Origin: Rhodococcus sp. 06-462-5
GTDB taxonomy: Bacteria; Actinomycetota; Actinomycetes; Mycobacteriales; Mycobacteriaceae
NCBI RefSeq assembly: GCF_002258315.1
Contig: NZ_NOYD01000038.1
Span: 124,001 to 188,000 of the forward strand
Direction: 5' to 3'
Length of the DNA stretch: 64,000 nucleotides
Shown: positions 8,670 through 17,747 of the stretch, one piece after another
Layout: every line of letters begins with the position of its first letter
How positions within the stretch are numbered: position 1 is the stretch's first letter
Program-made: the position numbers and the translations under genes
The notes under the pieces: generated by a model
The model's database searches: none
What the model was told of the DNA's origin: nothing
What the model saw: only the letters and a program-made list of their open reading frames with translations

Positions 8670-9269
8670 CTACCGAGTGCGAGTTGCCCGGCGTACCAAG
8701 TCTTCCCAGCCGTCGGCAAGTCGATCCATCGGCATCCCCAGATCTCGGTACTGGTGGAGTACCAGGGTGGCTTCGAGAGGGGTGAGCAGCCAGTACGCGA
8801 GCAATTCGAGATCCCCGTCCACGCCGGCTGCACGGAGCAGCGACAGGACGTGGGTGAAGTTGACCATGTGCGCCGGGGCGGAATAGCGTGCGTCGTCGGC
8901 GCTCTCCGCGGCGCGCAGAACTTCGCCCTGGACGTTGACGAATTCGAGCCGAGCTCGACCGAAGGCGACGAGACGATCGATGGGGTCGGCTCCCGGGCCG
9001 AGCGGCGGGTCGCCGAACATGAAGGAGTGCTGCAGTTTCTTCTCGGTGTGGTCGAGCAGCGCACGCATCAGCCCGGCCCGGTTCCCGAAGCGGCGGAAGA
9101 CTGTGCCCTTGCCCACTCCGGCCTTGGTGGCCACTGCGTCCATGGTGATGGCGTCGGCTCCGACCGTCGCCACCAGATCCGTTGCGGCGTCGAGGAGCAG
9201 GCGACGGTTGCGCGCTGCGTCGCACCGTTCGGATTCCTCGCCCGCTATGGGCAGCATCGGGCCGGTCAC
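8670..9269 (-). CDS. TetR family transcriptional regulator
   Basis: 199 residues. The N-terminal helix-turn-helix is typical of TetR (ITMDAVATKAGVGKGTVFRRFGNR split over residues about 42-65), followed by a ligand-binding domain ending in LVRRATRTR. It is transcribed divergently from the FMN reductase gene, as are Rv3055 and Rv3054c in M. tuberculosis (from memory). A 20-bp palindrome lies between the two start codons and is the probable operator. Start GTG 9269; ATG 9257 is an alternative. The ligand is unknown, perhaps a quinone or electrophile given the target. Confidence 0.9.
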   Translation of the reverse strand: MTGPMLPIAGEESERCDAARNRRLLLDAATDLVATVGADAITMDAVATKAGVGKGTVFRRFGNRAGLMRALLDHTEKKLQHSFMFGDPPLGPGADPIDRLVAFGRARLEFVNVQGEVLRAAESADDARYSAPAHMVNFTHVLSLLRAAGVDGDLELLAYWLLTPLEATLVLHQYRDLGMPMDRLADGWEDLVRRATRTR

Positions 9270-9296
9270 AGTGGAAGCCTACCTTGCCGGGAACAT

Positions 9297-9316
9297 AAAT
9301 GGACCACGGTCCGTTT
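9297..9316. promoter_or_regulatory. Palindromic operator between tetR and the FMN reductase gene
   Basis: AAATGGACCACGGTCCGTTT is a near-perfect inverted repeat: AAA.GGACC, 2-nt centre, GGTCC.TTT, with one mismatch per arm. It sits 27 bp before the TetR start and 57 bp before the reductase start. A TAGGAA -10 candidate (9323-9328) for the rightward gene has its TGGACC -35 candidate (9300-9305) inside this palindrome. A bound repressor would therefore block that promoter. Confidence 0.65.
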
Positions 9317-9373
9317 GGATGGTAGGAATTGACACGACGATCACGTCATCCGAACTTGCGAAGGAATAACCTC

Positions 9374-9940
9374 ATGTCAGACGCTCATGTACTCGTTCTC
9401 GTCGGAAGCTTGCGCGCCGAGTCGGTGAACAAGCGGATCGCCGAGACTGCTGTCACCGTGGCTCCCGCCGGCGCCGAGGTAGTGGTGTACGACGGACTCG
9501 GAGATGTCCCCTTCTACAACGAGGACATCGACGTCGAGGGGTCGGTGCCCGCGTCCGCGCTCGCTCTGCGGGCCGCAGCCGAGAAGGCTTCGGCGTTGTT
9601 GCTGGTCACGCCCGAATACAACGGCACCATCCCGGCCGTGTTGAAGAACGCCATCGACTGGCTCTCGCGCCCGTACGGTGCGGGTGCCATGGTGGGCAAG
9701 CCGGTCGTCGTCATCAGCGCGTCGCCCAGCGGCAACGGAGCCAAGTGGGCGCACGAGGACACCAGTAAGGCCGTGCGCATCGCAGGCGGAACCGTCCTCG
9801 AGGATGTCCAGCTCTCCATCGGCGGCACCATCGACAAGTTCGGCTCGGCTCACCCGCGTGAGAACGCCGAGGTCTCCGGTGAGATCGGCCACGTCGTCGC
9901 CGAGCTCGTCAAGGCCGCCGACGAACTCGTGAGCGCGTAA
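9374..9940 (+). CDS. NADPH-dependent FMN reductase family flavoprotein
   Basis: A flavodoxin-fold reductase of 188 residues. The FMN-phosphate loop GSLRAESVNKR is at residues 11-21. The family signature TPEYNGTIPAVLKNAIDWLSRP is near 80-100. Enzymes of this type reduce flavin, quinones or azo compounds with NAD(P)H. The start ATG 9374 has an AAGGA site 8 nt upstream. Likely repressed by the divergent TetR protein. Homologous to Rv3054c by position and sequence type. Confidence 0.9.
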   Translation: MSDAHVLVLVGSLRAESVNKRIAETAVTVAPAGAEVVVYDGLGDVPFYNEDIDVEGSVPASALALRAAAEKASALLLVTPEYNGTIPAVLKNAIDWLSRPYGAGAMVGKPVVVISASPSGNGAKWAHEDTSKAVRIAGGTVLEDVQLSIGGTIDKFGSAHPRENAEVSGEIGHVVAELVKAADELVSA

Positions 9941-9953
9941 CTCCCGTCGTTTA

Positions 9954-9976
9954 TGAGAATCGTTTTCATGTAGGAT
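9954..9976 (+). promoter_or_regulatory. Zur-like operator overlapping the rpmJ2 promoter
   Basis: TGAGAATCGTTTTCA (9954-9968) is a 15-bp imperfect palindrome close to the actinobacterial Zur consensus TGAAAATNATTTTCA. The TAGGAT -10 box (9971-9976) follows two bases later. Zur bound with zinc would cover the core promoter and repress the bL36 gene. This matches the known rule that cysteine-free ribosomal protein paralogues are made under zinc starvation. Confidence 0.75.
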
Positions 9977-9982
9977 GGCTGC

Positions 9983-10105
9983 ATGAAGGTGAGAAACTCG
10001 TTGAAATCGCTCAAGAACAAGCCCGGCGCACAAGTGATACGACGTCACGGCAAGGTGTTCGTGATCAACAAGAAGGAACCTCGATTCAAGGCGCGCCAGC
10101 GCTGA
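9983..10105 (+). CDS. rpmJ: 50S ribosomal protein bL36, zinc-independent (C-) paralogue
   Basis: A 40-residue basic protein starting [15 protein letters not shown] and ending FKARQR. It aligns with bL36 but has none of the Cys/His zinc ligands of the standard form, so it is the C- type (like YkgO). It would replace zinc-containing bL36 in 50S subunits when zinc is scarce. The TAGGAT -10 ends 6 nt before the ATG and there is no ribosome site, so the mRNA is probably leaderless. A Zur-like box lies directly upstream and a hairpin terminator directly downstream, so it is a single-gene unit. Confidence 0.93.
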   Translation: MKVRNSLKSLKNKPGAQVIRRHGKVFVINKKEPRFKARQR

Positions 10106-10124
10106 CGATCGGGTGATCGCCGAC

Positions 10125-10154
10125 AAGGGCCCTCGGAGAAATTCGAGGGTCCTT
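10125..10154 (+). terminator. Terminator hairpin after rpmJ
   Basis: An 11-bp stem, AAGGGCCCTCG (10125-10135) with CGAGGGTCCTT (10144-10154), has one G-U pair and an 8-nt loop. There is no strong T tract, as is usual in actinobacteria. Confidence 0.7.
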
Positions 10155-10316
10155 CGTCGTGCAGGGGGAAGGTCGGCGGTCGTCGGCACCGGTCACCGTC
10201 CCGGCCGAGTTCCGTTGTGATGAACAACATGGTGAGTCTGTGACGTGCGACACGCCGATGTTGCCCGATATTTGCGGGTCGACAACGCCGTGACCAGCGA
10301 ATACCAAGCGTGTTGT

Positions 10317-10364
10317 TCGCAACATCTCGTGTTCTAGGCAGATGTCGGACACTAGGTGTAGTGT
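10317..10364 (+). promoter_or_regulatory. Tandem NrdR boxes at the nrdHIE promoter
   Basis: The proximal box ACACTAGGTGTAGTGT (10349-10364) is close to the NrdR consensus ACACWATATATWGTGT. A degenerate second box (10317-10332, ending GTGT) lies with its centre 32 bp upstream, three helical turns, as is usual for NrdR pairs. The 3' half of the proximal box supplies TAGTGT, a good -10. The resulting leader before nrdH would be about 145 nt and I see no further structure in it. Confidence 0.75.
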
Positions 10365-10516
10365 TTGACCGACCGAGAGGCCACAACTCGAAGAACGTGC
10401 ACAAACGGGTTCGAGCAGGTCGAAGTCGCCCTGAGCGGGAGATGTTCTCGGTGCCACACGCAGAGCACATCGGTCGCGTCGGTGCACCCGATGGCGACAA
10501 CGGAAAGAGGGACACC

Positions 10517-10750
10517 ATGAGCATCACCGTTTACACCAAGCCCGCCTGCGTTCAGTGCAATGCCACCTACCGCGCCCTCGACAAGGCCGGTATCGAGTAC
10601 TCCGTCATCGACATCTCGCAGGATCCCGAAGCGCGTGACTACGTCATGGCCCTGGGTTACCTGCAGGCTCCGGTTGTCGTCGCCGGTGACGACCACTGGT
10701 CCGGCTTCCGCCCGGACCGCATCAAGACCCTCGCGGCGAACGCTGCTTGA
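10517..10750 (+). CDS. nrdH: NrdH glutaredoxin-like redoxin
   Basis: Thioredoxin-reductase-dependent electron donor for the class Ib ribonucleotide reductase. 77 residues. The active-site motif CVQC is at residues 11-14 and the C-terminal WSGFRPDRI is the NrdH signature. The start ATG 10517 has an AAAGAGGGA ribosome site. First gene of nrdHIE, controlled by the NrdR boxes upstream; nrdI follows after 24 nt. Confidence 0.96.
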   Translation: MSITVYTKPACVQCNATYRALDKAGIEYSVIDISQDPEARDYVMALGYLQAPVVVAGDDHWSGFRPDRIKTLAANAA

Positions 10751-10774
10751 ACAGAACGAGAAAGTGAGTGAGCG

Positions 10775-11236
10775 GTGAGTTCGCAACCGCAGTCCTCCCA
10801 CTCACTGGTCTATTTCTCCAGCGCGTCCGAGAACACCCATCGCTTCGTTTCGAAGCTGGACATTCCCGCGACACGTATCCCTCTGCGTGATCCGGAAGGC
10901 ACCTTTCGTGTCGACTCTCCGTACGTTCTCATCGTGCCGACGTACGGGGGAGGAACCACCTACTCCGGGCGCGACACCAACTACGTCCCCAAGCGCGTGA
11001 TCAAGTTTCTCAACGACGAGCACAATCGTTCGCTGATACGAGCTGTCATCGCTGCCGGAAACACGAACTTCGGTGACTCGTTCTGCTTTGCGGGAGATGT
11101 CATCTCGCAGAAATGCGCAGTTCCGTACCTGTACCGATTCGAATTGATGGGCACCCCCGAGGACGTAGTGCGGGTCCGCGAGGGGCTGGAGGACTTCTGG
11201 GAACGTGAAGTCCGACGCGCCGCCCACACGCACTAA
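10775..11236 (+). CDS. nrdI: NrdI flavodoxin-like protein for class Ib RNR
   Basis: An FMN protein of 153 residues that supplies oxidant to assemble the dimanganese-tyrosyl cofactor of NrdF. The phosphate loop region [13 protein letters not shown] is at residues 13-25, and VPTYGGGT and [10 protein letters not shown] follow, all typical of NrdI. The start is GTG 10775. It sits between nrdH and nrdE in the usual order. Confidence 0.95.
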   Translation: MSSQPQSSHSLVYFSSASENTHRFVSKLDIPATRIPLRDPEGTFRVDSPYVLIVPTYGGGTTYSGRDTNYVPKRVIKFLNDEHNRSLIRAVIAAGNTNFGDSFCFAGDVISQKCAVPYLYRFELMGTPEDVVRVREGLEDFWEREVRRAAHTH

Positions 11237-11272
11237 TGCACCACACACCACATACCCAGTAGGAGCATCGCC

Positions 11273-13438
11273 GTGGCACCGACCATCACCGACGCAGGAC
11301 CCGTACCCACCACCGTCCGCGGCGATGGCGACATGGACTACCACGCGCTCAACGCGATGCTCAATCTGTACGGCCCCAACGGTGAGATCCAGTTCGAGAA
11401 GGATCGCGAGGCTGCCAATCAGTACTTCCTGCAGCACGTCAATCAGAACACCGTGTTCTTCCACGATCTGGACGAGAAGCTGGACTACCTGGTCGAGGAG
11501 AACTACTACGAGCCCGAGGTTCTGGACCAGTACTCTCGCGAGTTCGTCAAGTTCCTGATCAACCACGCGTACTCGAAGAAGTTCCGGTTCCCCACGTTCC
11601 TCGGCGCGTTCAAGTACTACACCTCGTACACGCTCAAGACGTTCGACGGCAAGCGTTACCTCGAGCGTTTCGAGGACCGGGTGTGCATGGTGGCGCTGAC
11701 GCTGGCCGCAGGCGACGAGGGGTTGGCCACCGATCTGGTCGACGAGATCATCGCCGGGCGCTTCCAGCCGGCGACGCCCACCTTCCTCAACTCCGGCAAG
11801 AAGCAGCGCGGCGAGCCCGTGTCCTGCTTCCTGCTGCGTATCGAAGACAACATGGAGTCCATCGGCCGCTCCATCAACTCGGCCCTGCAGCTGTCCAAGC
11901 GCGGTGGCGGAGTTGCGTTGCTGCTGAGCAACATTCGCGAGGCAGGTGCGCCCATCAAGCGCATCGAGAACCAGTCGTCCGGCGTCATCCCGATCATGAA
12001 GCTGCTCGAGGACTCGTTCTCGTACGCCAACCAGCTCGGTGCACGTCAGGGCGCAGGCGCGGTGTACCTGCACGCGCATCACCCCGACGTCTACAAGTTC
12101 CTCGACACCAAGCGTGAGAACGCGGACGAGAAGATCCGCATCAAGACGCTCTCGCTCGGAATCGTCATCCCGGACATCACGTTCGAGCTCGCGAAGAAGA
12201 ACGAGGACATGTACCTGTTCTCGCCGTACGACGTCGAGCGCATCTACGGCGTCCCGTTCGCCGACATCGACGTATCCGAGAAGTACTACGAGATGGTCGA
12301 CGACAAGCGGATCCGCAAGACCAAGATCAAGTCGCGCGAGTTCTTCCAGACTCTCGCCGAGCTGCAGTTCGAGTCCGGCTACCCGTACATCATGTACGAG
12401 GACACCGTCAATCGCGCGAACCCGGTGAAGGGCAAGATCACTCACTCGAATCTGTGCTCGGAGATCCTGCAGGTCTCGACGCCGTCGACGTTCAACGACG
12501 ATCTCTCGTACAGCCACGTCGGCAAGGACATCTCGTGCAACCTCGGCTCGCTGAACATCGCCAAGACGATGGACTCGCCCGATTTCGGTAAGACCATCGC
12601 CGTGGCCATCCGCGGCCTCACCGCGGTGTCCGATCAGACGCACATCTTCTCCGTGCCGTCGATCGAGCAGGGCAACAACGATTCTCATGCGATCGGCCTC
12701 GGGCAGATGAATCTGCACGGCTACCTGGCGCGCGAGCGGATTCACTACGGTTCGACCGAGGGAATCGACTTCACGAACATCTACTTCTACACCGTGCTGT
12801 TCCATGCGCTTCAGGCGTCGAATCAGCTGGCGAAGGATCGCGGGCAGTACTTCAAGGGCTTCCCCGACTCCAAGTACGCGTCGGGTGAATTCTTCGACAA
12901 GTACACCGACCAGGTCTGGGAGCCGGCCACGCCCAAGGTTGCGAAGTTGTTCGCCGACTCGGGCGTATCGATTCCCACCCAGGCGGAATGGACGACGTTG
13001 AAGGCGTCGGTGCAGGAGTACGGGATCTACAACCAGAACCTGCAGGCCGTTCCACCGACGGGCTCCATCTCGTACATCAACAACTCCACCTCGTCGATTC
13101 ACCCGGTGGCGTCGAAGATCGAGATCCGCAAGGAAGGCAAGATCGGTCGCGTCTACTACCCGGCACCGTATCTCGACAACGACAACCTGGACTACTACCA
13201 GGATGCGTACGAGATCGGCTACGAGAAGATCATCGACACCTACGCTGCCGCAACACAACACGTCGATCAGGGCCTGTCGTTGACGCTGTTCTTCAAGGAC
13301 ACCGCCACCACCCGCGACATCAACCGCGCGCAGATCTACGCATGGCGCAAGGGCATCAAGACGCTGTACTACATCCGCCTGCGCCAGTTGGCTCTCGAAG
13401 GCACCGAGGTGGAGGGTTGCGTGTCCTGCATGCTGTAG
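11273..13438 (+). CDS. nrdE: Class Ib ribonucleoside-diphosphate reductase alpha subunit
   Basis: Catalytic subunit that reduces NDPs to dNDPs. 721 residues, the normal length. It lacks the N-terminal ATP cone, as NrdE proteins do. Motifs include [23 protein letters not shown], and the C-terminal redox-active EGCVSCML. The start GTG 11273 has an AGGAG site 8 nt upstream. Third gene of nrdHIE. A DUF2252 gene, not nrdF, follows; nrdF lies 1.6 kb away with its own NrdR-controlled promoter. Confidence 0.97.
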   Translation: MAPTITDAGPVPTTVRGDGDMDYHALNAMLNLYGPNGEIQFEKDREAANQYFLQHVNQNTVFFHDLDEKLDYLVEENYYEPEVLDQYSREFVKFLINHAYSKKFRFPTFLGAFKYYTSYTLKTFDGKRYLERFEDRVCMVALTLAAGDEGLATDLVDEIIAGRFQPATPTFLNSGKKQRGEPVSCFLLRIEDNMESIGRSINSALQLSKRGGGVALLLSNIREAGAPIKRIENQSSGVIPIMKLLEDSFSYANQLGARQGAGAVYLHAHHPDVYKFLDTKRENADEKIRIKTLSLGIVIPDITFELAKKNEDMYLFSPYDVERIYGVPFADIDVSEKYYEMVDDKRIRKTKIKSREFFQTLAELQFESGYPYIMYEDTVNRANPVKGKITHSNLCSEILQVSTPSTFNDDLSYSHVGKDISCNLGSLNIAKTMDSPDFGKTIAVAIRGLTAVSDQTHIFSVPSIEQGNNDSHAIGLGQMNLHGYLARERIHYGSTEGIDFTNIYFYTVLFHALQASNQLAKDRGQYFKGFPDSKYASGEFFDKYTDQVWEPATPKVAKLFADSGVSIPTQAEWTTLKASVQEYGIYNQNLQAVPPTGSISYINNSTSSIHPVASKIEIRKEGKIGRVYYPAPYLDNDNLDYYQDAYEIGYEKIIDTYAAATQHVDQGLSLTLFFKDTATTRDINRAQIYAWRKGIKTLYYIRLRQLALEGTEVEGCVSCML

Positions 13439-13505
13439 CCGACTCGGTCGGTCGTCCTGTGGTGAATACCGCGATATCACGGTGCGCCGCGGAGCATAAT
13501 CGGGC

Positions 13506-14900
13506 GTGGACACCGACGCGGACGACGAGGTCGAATCCGATATCGATGTGAAGATTGCTCGGAAGGATGCACGTCCTTCCGAGCAATTCTCGCGTGGTCG
13601 TCACGCCCGTCGGCGCGTACCCCGCAGTGGGTTGGGCGAATGGGATCCGGTCTCGCGTGGTCACGACGCGCTCGACACGGTGCTCGCGCAGAACATCATT
13701 CGGGTGCCGGAGCTGCTGCCGATCCGCTACGCCCGAATGTCCGCGTCGCCGTGGACCTACTTCCGCGGTGCCGCGGCCGTGATGGCAGCCGACCTCGCGT
13801 CGACTCCGCACACCGGCATCGAGGTCCAGCTGTGTGGCGACGCCCACGTGTTGAACTTCGGATTGTGGGCCACTCCCGAACGAAACCTGTACTTCGACCT
13901 CCGCGACTTCGACGAAACGCTGCCCGGCCCGTTCGAGTGGGATCTCCAACGGCTGGCGACCTCTCTCGTGGTTCTCGGGCGAGAGAACGGGGTCGATGCG
14001 CGGCGTTCCGATCGAGCGGTGTCGGCGATGACGGCCGCGTACTGCAGAAAGATGAGGGCATACGCGAACACGCCGGAGATCGACATCTGGTACGACCGCA
14101 TCGACGTCGCAGGTCTGCTCGGTCACTTCTCGTCGGGCATCGCTCGCCACGCAGAGAAGCTCATCGAAACCAAAGCCGAGCGTCGTACCAGCCGTGGGGC
14201 GTCCCGCAAGTTCACCGAGACCAGGGACGGTCGTCGACGGATTCGCGAGGACGCACCCTTTCGCACTCACGTGGGTGATTCCCAGATCGAGCTGGTGCAG
14301 GCGGTGATCGCCGGCTACAGCGAATCGGTCGACGACCACATCTGGAGTCTGCTGACCCGGTTCCGAGTTCTCGACGTCGTTCGGCAGGTGGTCGGCGTCG
14401 GGAGCGTGGGGATGCGGGTGTATCTGGCCTTGCTGGAAGAGCGGCGAACGTGCGACCCCTTCTTCCTGCAGATCAAGCAGGCAGGGCCGTCGGTGTTCGA
14501 GCAATTTCTCGAACCGAGCCGGTACGACAATCACGGTGCCCGCGTGGTCAACGGACAGCGAATGTTGCAGAGTGCGACCGACATGTTCGTGGGATGGACG
14601 GCAGTGGGGGACATGAACTTCTACGTTCGGCAGTTCCGTGACATGAAGGTCATTCCCGACGGCGAGATCATCGGGCCGTACCTCACCGAATCCGCTACCG
14701 CGTGCGGTGAGGTACTCGCGCGAGCGCACGCTCGTAGTGGTGACGCGGAGGCGATCGCCGACTACCTCGGCCGCGGAGACAACGTCGATCGGGCGATGGT
14801 GGCTTTCGCCGACGCCTACGCCGATCAGAACGAGCGTGATCACGCGCAGTTGGTCGCTGCCATCGAGGCCGGAACCGTACCGTGCTCGGTGGGGTGGTGA
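13506..14900 (+). CDS. DUF2252 family protein
   Basis: 464 residues, the whole family length. DUF2252 proteins have a kinase-like (APH-like) fold by family knowledge; the function is unknown. Visible family motifs include RMSASPWTYFRGAA, CGDAHVLNFG, FDLRDFDETLPGPFEWDL and, further on, FLQIKQAGPSV, GQRMLQSATDMFVGW and RQFRDMKV. The GDAHVLNFG segment resembles a kinase catalytic HGDxxxxN loop. The start is GTG 13506, with CATAAT ending 5 nt before it, so the gene probably has its own leaderless promoter. It is placed between nrdE and nrdF. Confidence 0.85.
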   Translation: MDTDADDEVESDIDVKIARKDARPSEQFSRGRHARRRVPRSGLGEWDPVSRGHDALDTVLAQNIIRVPELLPIRYARMSASPWTYFRGAAAVMAADLASTPHTGIEVQLCGDAHVLNFGLWATPERNLYFDLRDFDETLPGPFEWDLQRLATSLVVLGRENGVDARRSDRAVSAMTAAYCRKMRAYANTPEIDIWYDRIDVAGLLGHFSSGIARHAEKLIETKAERRTSRGASRKFTETRDGRRRIREDAPFRTHVGDSQIELVQAVIAGYSESVDDHIWSLLTRFRVLDVVRQVVGVGSVGMRVYLALLEERRTCDPFFLQIKQAGPSVFEQFLEPSRYDNHGARVVNGQRMLQSATDMFVGWTAVGDMNFYVRQFRDMKVIPDGEIIGPYLTESATACGEVLARAHARSGDAEAIADYLGRGDNVDRAMVAFADAYADQNERDHAQLVAAIEAGTVPCSVGW

Positions 14901-14947
14901 CAGACCGAAGCGCGCACAGGGGTCATCCCTGCAGGCAACACTCCCGG

Positions 14948-14994
14948 CACACTTTGTAGTGCCTACCGAAGTTGTCGGACACAACGGGTAGTGT
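14948..14994 (+). promoter_or_regulatory. Tandem NrdR boxes at the nrdF promoter
   Basis: Two NrdR-type palindromes lie upstream of nrdF: 14948-14963 (core CACTTTGTAGTG) and 14979-14994 (ACACAACGGGTAGTGT). Their centres are exactly 31 bp apart, three helical turns. The second box contains TAGTGT, a suitable -10, as at nrdH. A 5' leader of about 60 nt follows. Confidence 0.8.
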
Positions 14995-15055
14995 TCGTAT
15001 CAGCGACTTTTCACGTAGCTTCGTCCCCACTTCTCGCTCATCGACCTGTAGGTAG

Positions 15056-16027
<972 letters not shown>

Positions 16028-16043
16028 GCCCATTCGTGCCGTT

Positions 16044-16076
16044 CCGGGACGCTCACGAATTCGGTGGGCGTCCCGG
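16044..16076. terminator. Bidirectional terminator between nrdF and the RHH gene
   Basis: A 13-bp stem, CCGGGACGCTCAC (16044-16056) with GTGGGCGTCCCGG (16064-16076), has one G-U pair and a 7-nt loop. It covers the last codons and stop of the leftward RHH gene and can serve both convergent genes. Confidence 0.75.
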
Positions 16077-16250
16077 CGGGCGAATGTCCTCGGCGTCCTT
16101 GGGCATTCGACCCTTCTCGCTCAGAGCGCGGCGCAACAGGAACTCGATCTGAGCGTTGGTGCTCCGCAATTCGTCGGAGGCCCAGCGGGCGAGGGCGTCG
16201 TGCACCGCTGGGTCCAACCGCAGCAGAATCTTCTTACGTTCGACGGCCAT
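16053..16250 (-). CDS. Small ribbon-helix-helix (Arc-like) DNA-binding protein
   Basis: 65 residues. The segment KKILLRLDPAVHDAL (residues 6-20) looks like the beta-strand and first helix of an RHH fold, and the middle helix SDELRSTNAQIEFLLRRAL is the typical Arc/MetJ-like second helix. RHH proteins bind DNA as dimers with the beta-strand in the major groove. It starts 3 nt after the SPFH stop, so the two are one operon. Tandem GTGATAT sites before the SPFH gene are a candidate target for autoregulation. It could also be an antitoxin-like protein, but no toxin is next to it. Confidence 0.75.
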   Translation of the reverse strand: MAVERKKILLRLDPAVHDALARWASDELRSTNAQIEFLLRRALSEKGRMPKDAEDIRPPGRPPNS

Positions 16251-16253
16251 GGC

Positions 16254-17171
16254 TCACTGATACAGCGATCCGGTGTTGACGACAGGTTGTGTGTCGCGAT
16301 CGCTGCACAGCACCACGAGCAGATTCGACACCATCGTGGCCTTGCGCTCCTCGTCGAGCTCGACGACATGCTTCTCCTCGAGCTTCCCGAGCGCCATCTC
16401 CACCATTCCGACGGCGCCTTCGACGATCTGCTGACGGGCAGCGATGACCGCACCGGCCTGCTGACGCCGCAACATGGCCTGGGCGATCTCCGGGGCATAG
16501 GCCAGCCGGTTGATTCGAGTTTCGATCACTTCGACACCGGCCGAACGCACCCGTGCGTGCACCTCCTCCGACATGGCGGCGGTGATCTCGTCGGCGTTCT
16601 CCCGCAACGACATTCGCCCTTCGGCGTCGTACGGGTAGCTGCCGGCGATGTGCCGGACGGCCGACTCGGTCTGGACGGCGACGAACTCCTCGTAGTCGTC
16701 GACCTGGAACGATGCCAGTGCGGTATCGGCAACCTGCCAGACCACGATGGCGGAGATCTCGATCGGATTGCCGTCGGCGTCGTTGACCTTCGATTGGCCG
16801 GTCTCGTGGTTGCGGATTCGCGTCGAGATGGCCCGGCGGTAGGTCAACGGATTGGTCCAGCGCAGCCCCGGTGTCCGCAGGGTGCCGCTGTACGAACTCC
16901 CCAGCAGCTGAAGAACTCGAGCCTGATTCGGTTGCACCAGCGTCAGACCCATGAGCGCAGGCAGGGAGAGGACGAACAGGACGACCCCGGTGACGACGAG
17001 CCCGACGACGGCGAACACGAGTCCGAATGCGAACGCGGCGATTCCGCCGAGGAACAGCGCGAGTCCGATGCCGAGCATCGACCAGCCGGGCAGATCCCAA
17101 CCCGGGCGCTCGGCGATGGTGGTCGTCGGGGTACCCGTCGGCTTCTCGGCGACGGTTGCAGGTGCGGACAT
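16254..17171 (-). CDS. SPFH/band-7 (stomatin/flotillin-like) membrane protein
   Basis: 305 residues. Two hydrophobic segments at about 32-50 and 52-73 are followed by an SPFH domain (about 75-270). Visible family stretches include [36 protein letters not shown] and the helical [23 protein letters not shown] tail. SPFH proteins form oligomeric membrane rings that organise microdomains and often protect or regulate membrane proteases. The start ATG 17171 has a GAGGGAGG ribosome site. The -10 region lies between GTGATAT repeats. An RHH protein gene follows at once. Confidence 0.85.
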   Translation of the reverse strand: MSAPATVAEKPTGTPTTTIAERPGWDLPGWSMLGIGLALFLGGIAAFAFGLVFAVVGLVVTGVVLFVLSLPALMGLTLVQPNQARVLQLLGSSYSGTLRTPGLRWTNPLTYRRAISTRIRNHETGQSKVNDADGNPIEISAIVVWQVADTALASFQVDDYEEFVAVQTESAVRHIAGSYPYDAEGRMSLRENADEITAAMSEEVHARVRSAGVEVIETRINRLAYAPEIAQAMLRRQQAGAVIAARQQIVEGAVGMVEMALGKLEEKHVVELDEERKATMVSNLLVVLCSDRDTQPVVNTGSLYQ

Positions 17172-17190
17172 GGGAACCTCCCTCTCGATG

Positions 17191-17211
17191 GTGATATTAA
17201 AGTGATATCAC
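17191..17211 (-). promoter_or_regulatory. Tandem GTGATAT operator over the SPFH-RHH promoter
   Basis: Read on the plus strand, GTGATAT occurs at 17191-17197 and again at 17202-17208, 11 bp (one helical turn) apart. The second copy is part of a perfect 10-bp palindrome, GTGATATCAC (17202-17211). On the minus strand a TTTAAT/TAATAT -10 lies between them, about 25-30 nt before the SPFH start. Tandem short sites one turn apart are typical targets of RHH repressors. Confidence 0.55.
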
Positions 17212-17269
17212 ATTCAGCGTCGACGAGTGCTGCATCGGAGGAATCCGTCACTGTCGTTCGGCGGGTGAG

Positions 17270-17743
17270 TCAGCGCCGGAACCACGCCGACGGTTCGTCG
17301 GCGATGGCCTTCTCGATTCGCAATCGCGAAGTGGCCGTGAGGTTTTCCGGCAGCGCGTCGAGTGCGAACCAGGCGACGTCGAGATTCTCGTCGTCGGCCA
17401 CATGAGGAGTGCCGCCGACGTACCGAGCAAGAAACGTGATGTCGAGATACTGCGCGACGTCGCCGTTGGGATACGTGATCGGCTCCGTCACGTCGACGCT
17501 CGTCAGCCGCACGATCGAGGCGTCGACTCCGGTTTCCTCGCCGATCTCACGCAGGGCGGCCGGGGCGGGTTCCTCGCCCGGTTCGAGAATTCCGGAGACC
17601 ACGGCCCAGGTGTTGTTGTCCGCTCGCAGGGTCAGCAGTACGCGCCGGTCGTCGTCGAGAACGACAGCGCTGACACCGGACAACCACAGCGGCGACGTAC
17701 CGACGACACTGCGCAGGGCGCGGACGAACTCGGGAATCGGCAT
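17270..17743 (-). CDS. Nudix hydrolase
   Basis: 157 residues. A complete Nudix box (GILEPGEEPAPAALREIGEETGV, residues about 50-72) with the REIGEETG core fits GX5EX7REUXEEXGU. Such enzymes hydrolyse nucleoside diphosphate derivatives; the substrate cannot be told from sequence. The start is ATG 17743. It begins 4 nt after the stop of the Fe-siderophore binding protein gene, so it is probably co-transcribed with it. Confidence 0.9.
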   Translation of the reverse strand: MPIPEFVRALRSVVGTSPLWLSGVSAVVLDDDRRVLLTLRADNNTWAVVSGILEPGEEPAPAALREIGEETGVDASIVRLTSVDVTEPITYPNGDVAQYLDITFLARYVGGTPHVADDENLDVAWFALDALPENLTATSRLRIEKAIADEPSAWFRR

Positions 17744-17747
17744 CGCG

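Noticed and set aside
10241-10256. Possible CRP half-site (TGTGACGTGCGACACG)
   Set aside because: Only the TGTGA half fits; the other half does not match TCACA, so I do not call it.
10802-13513. 903-codon minus-strand open frame across nrdI and nrdE
   Set aside because: It is an antisense shadow of the clearly recognised nrdI and nrdE genes in high-GC DNA; no motif in it is recognisable.
13356-14984. 542-codon minus-strand open frame over the DUF2252 gene
   Set aside because: Antisense; the sense frame carries DUF2252 family motifs and a plausible promoter.
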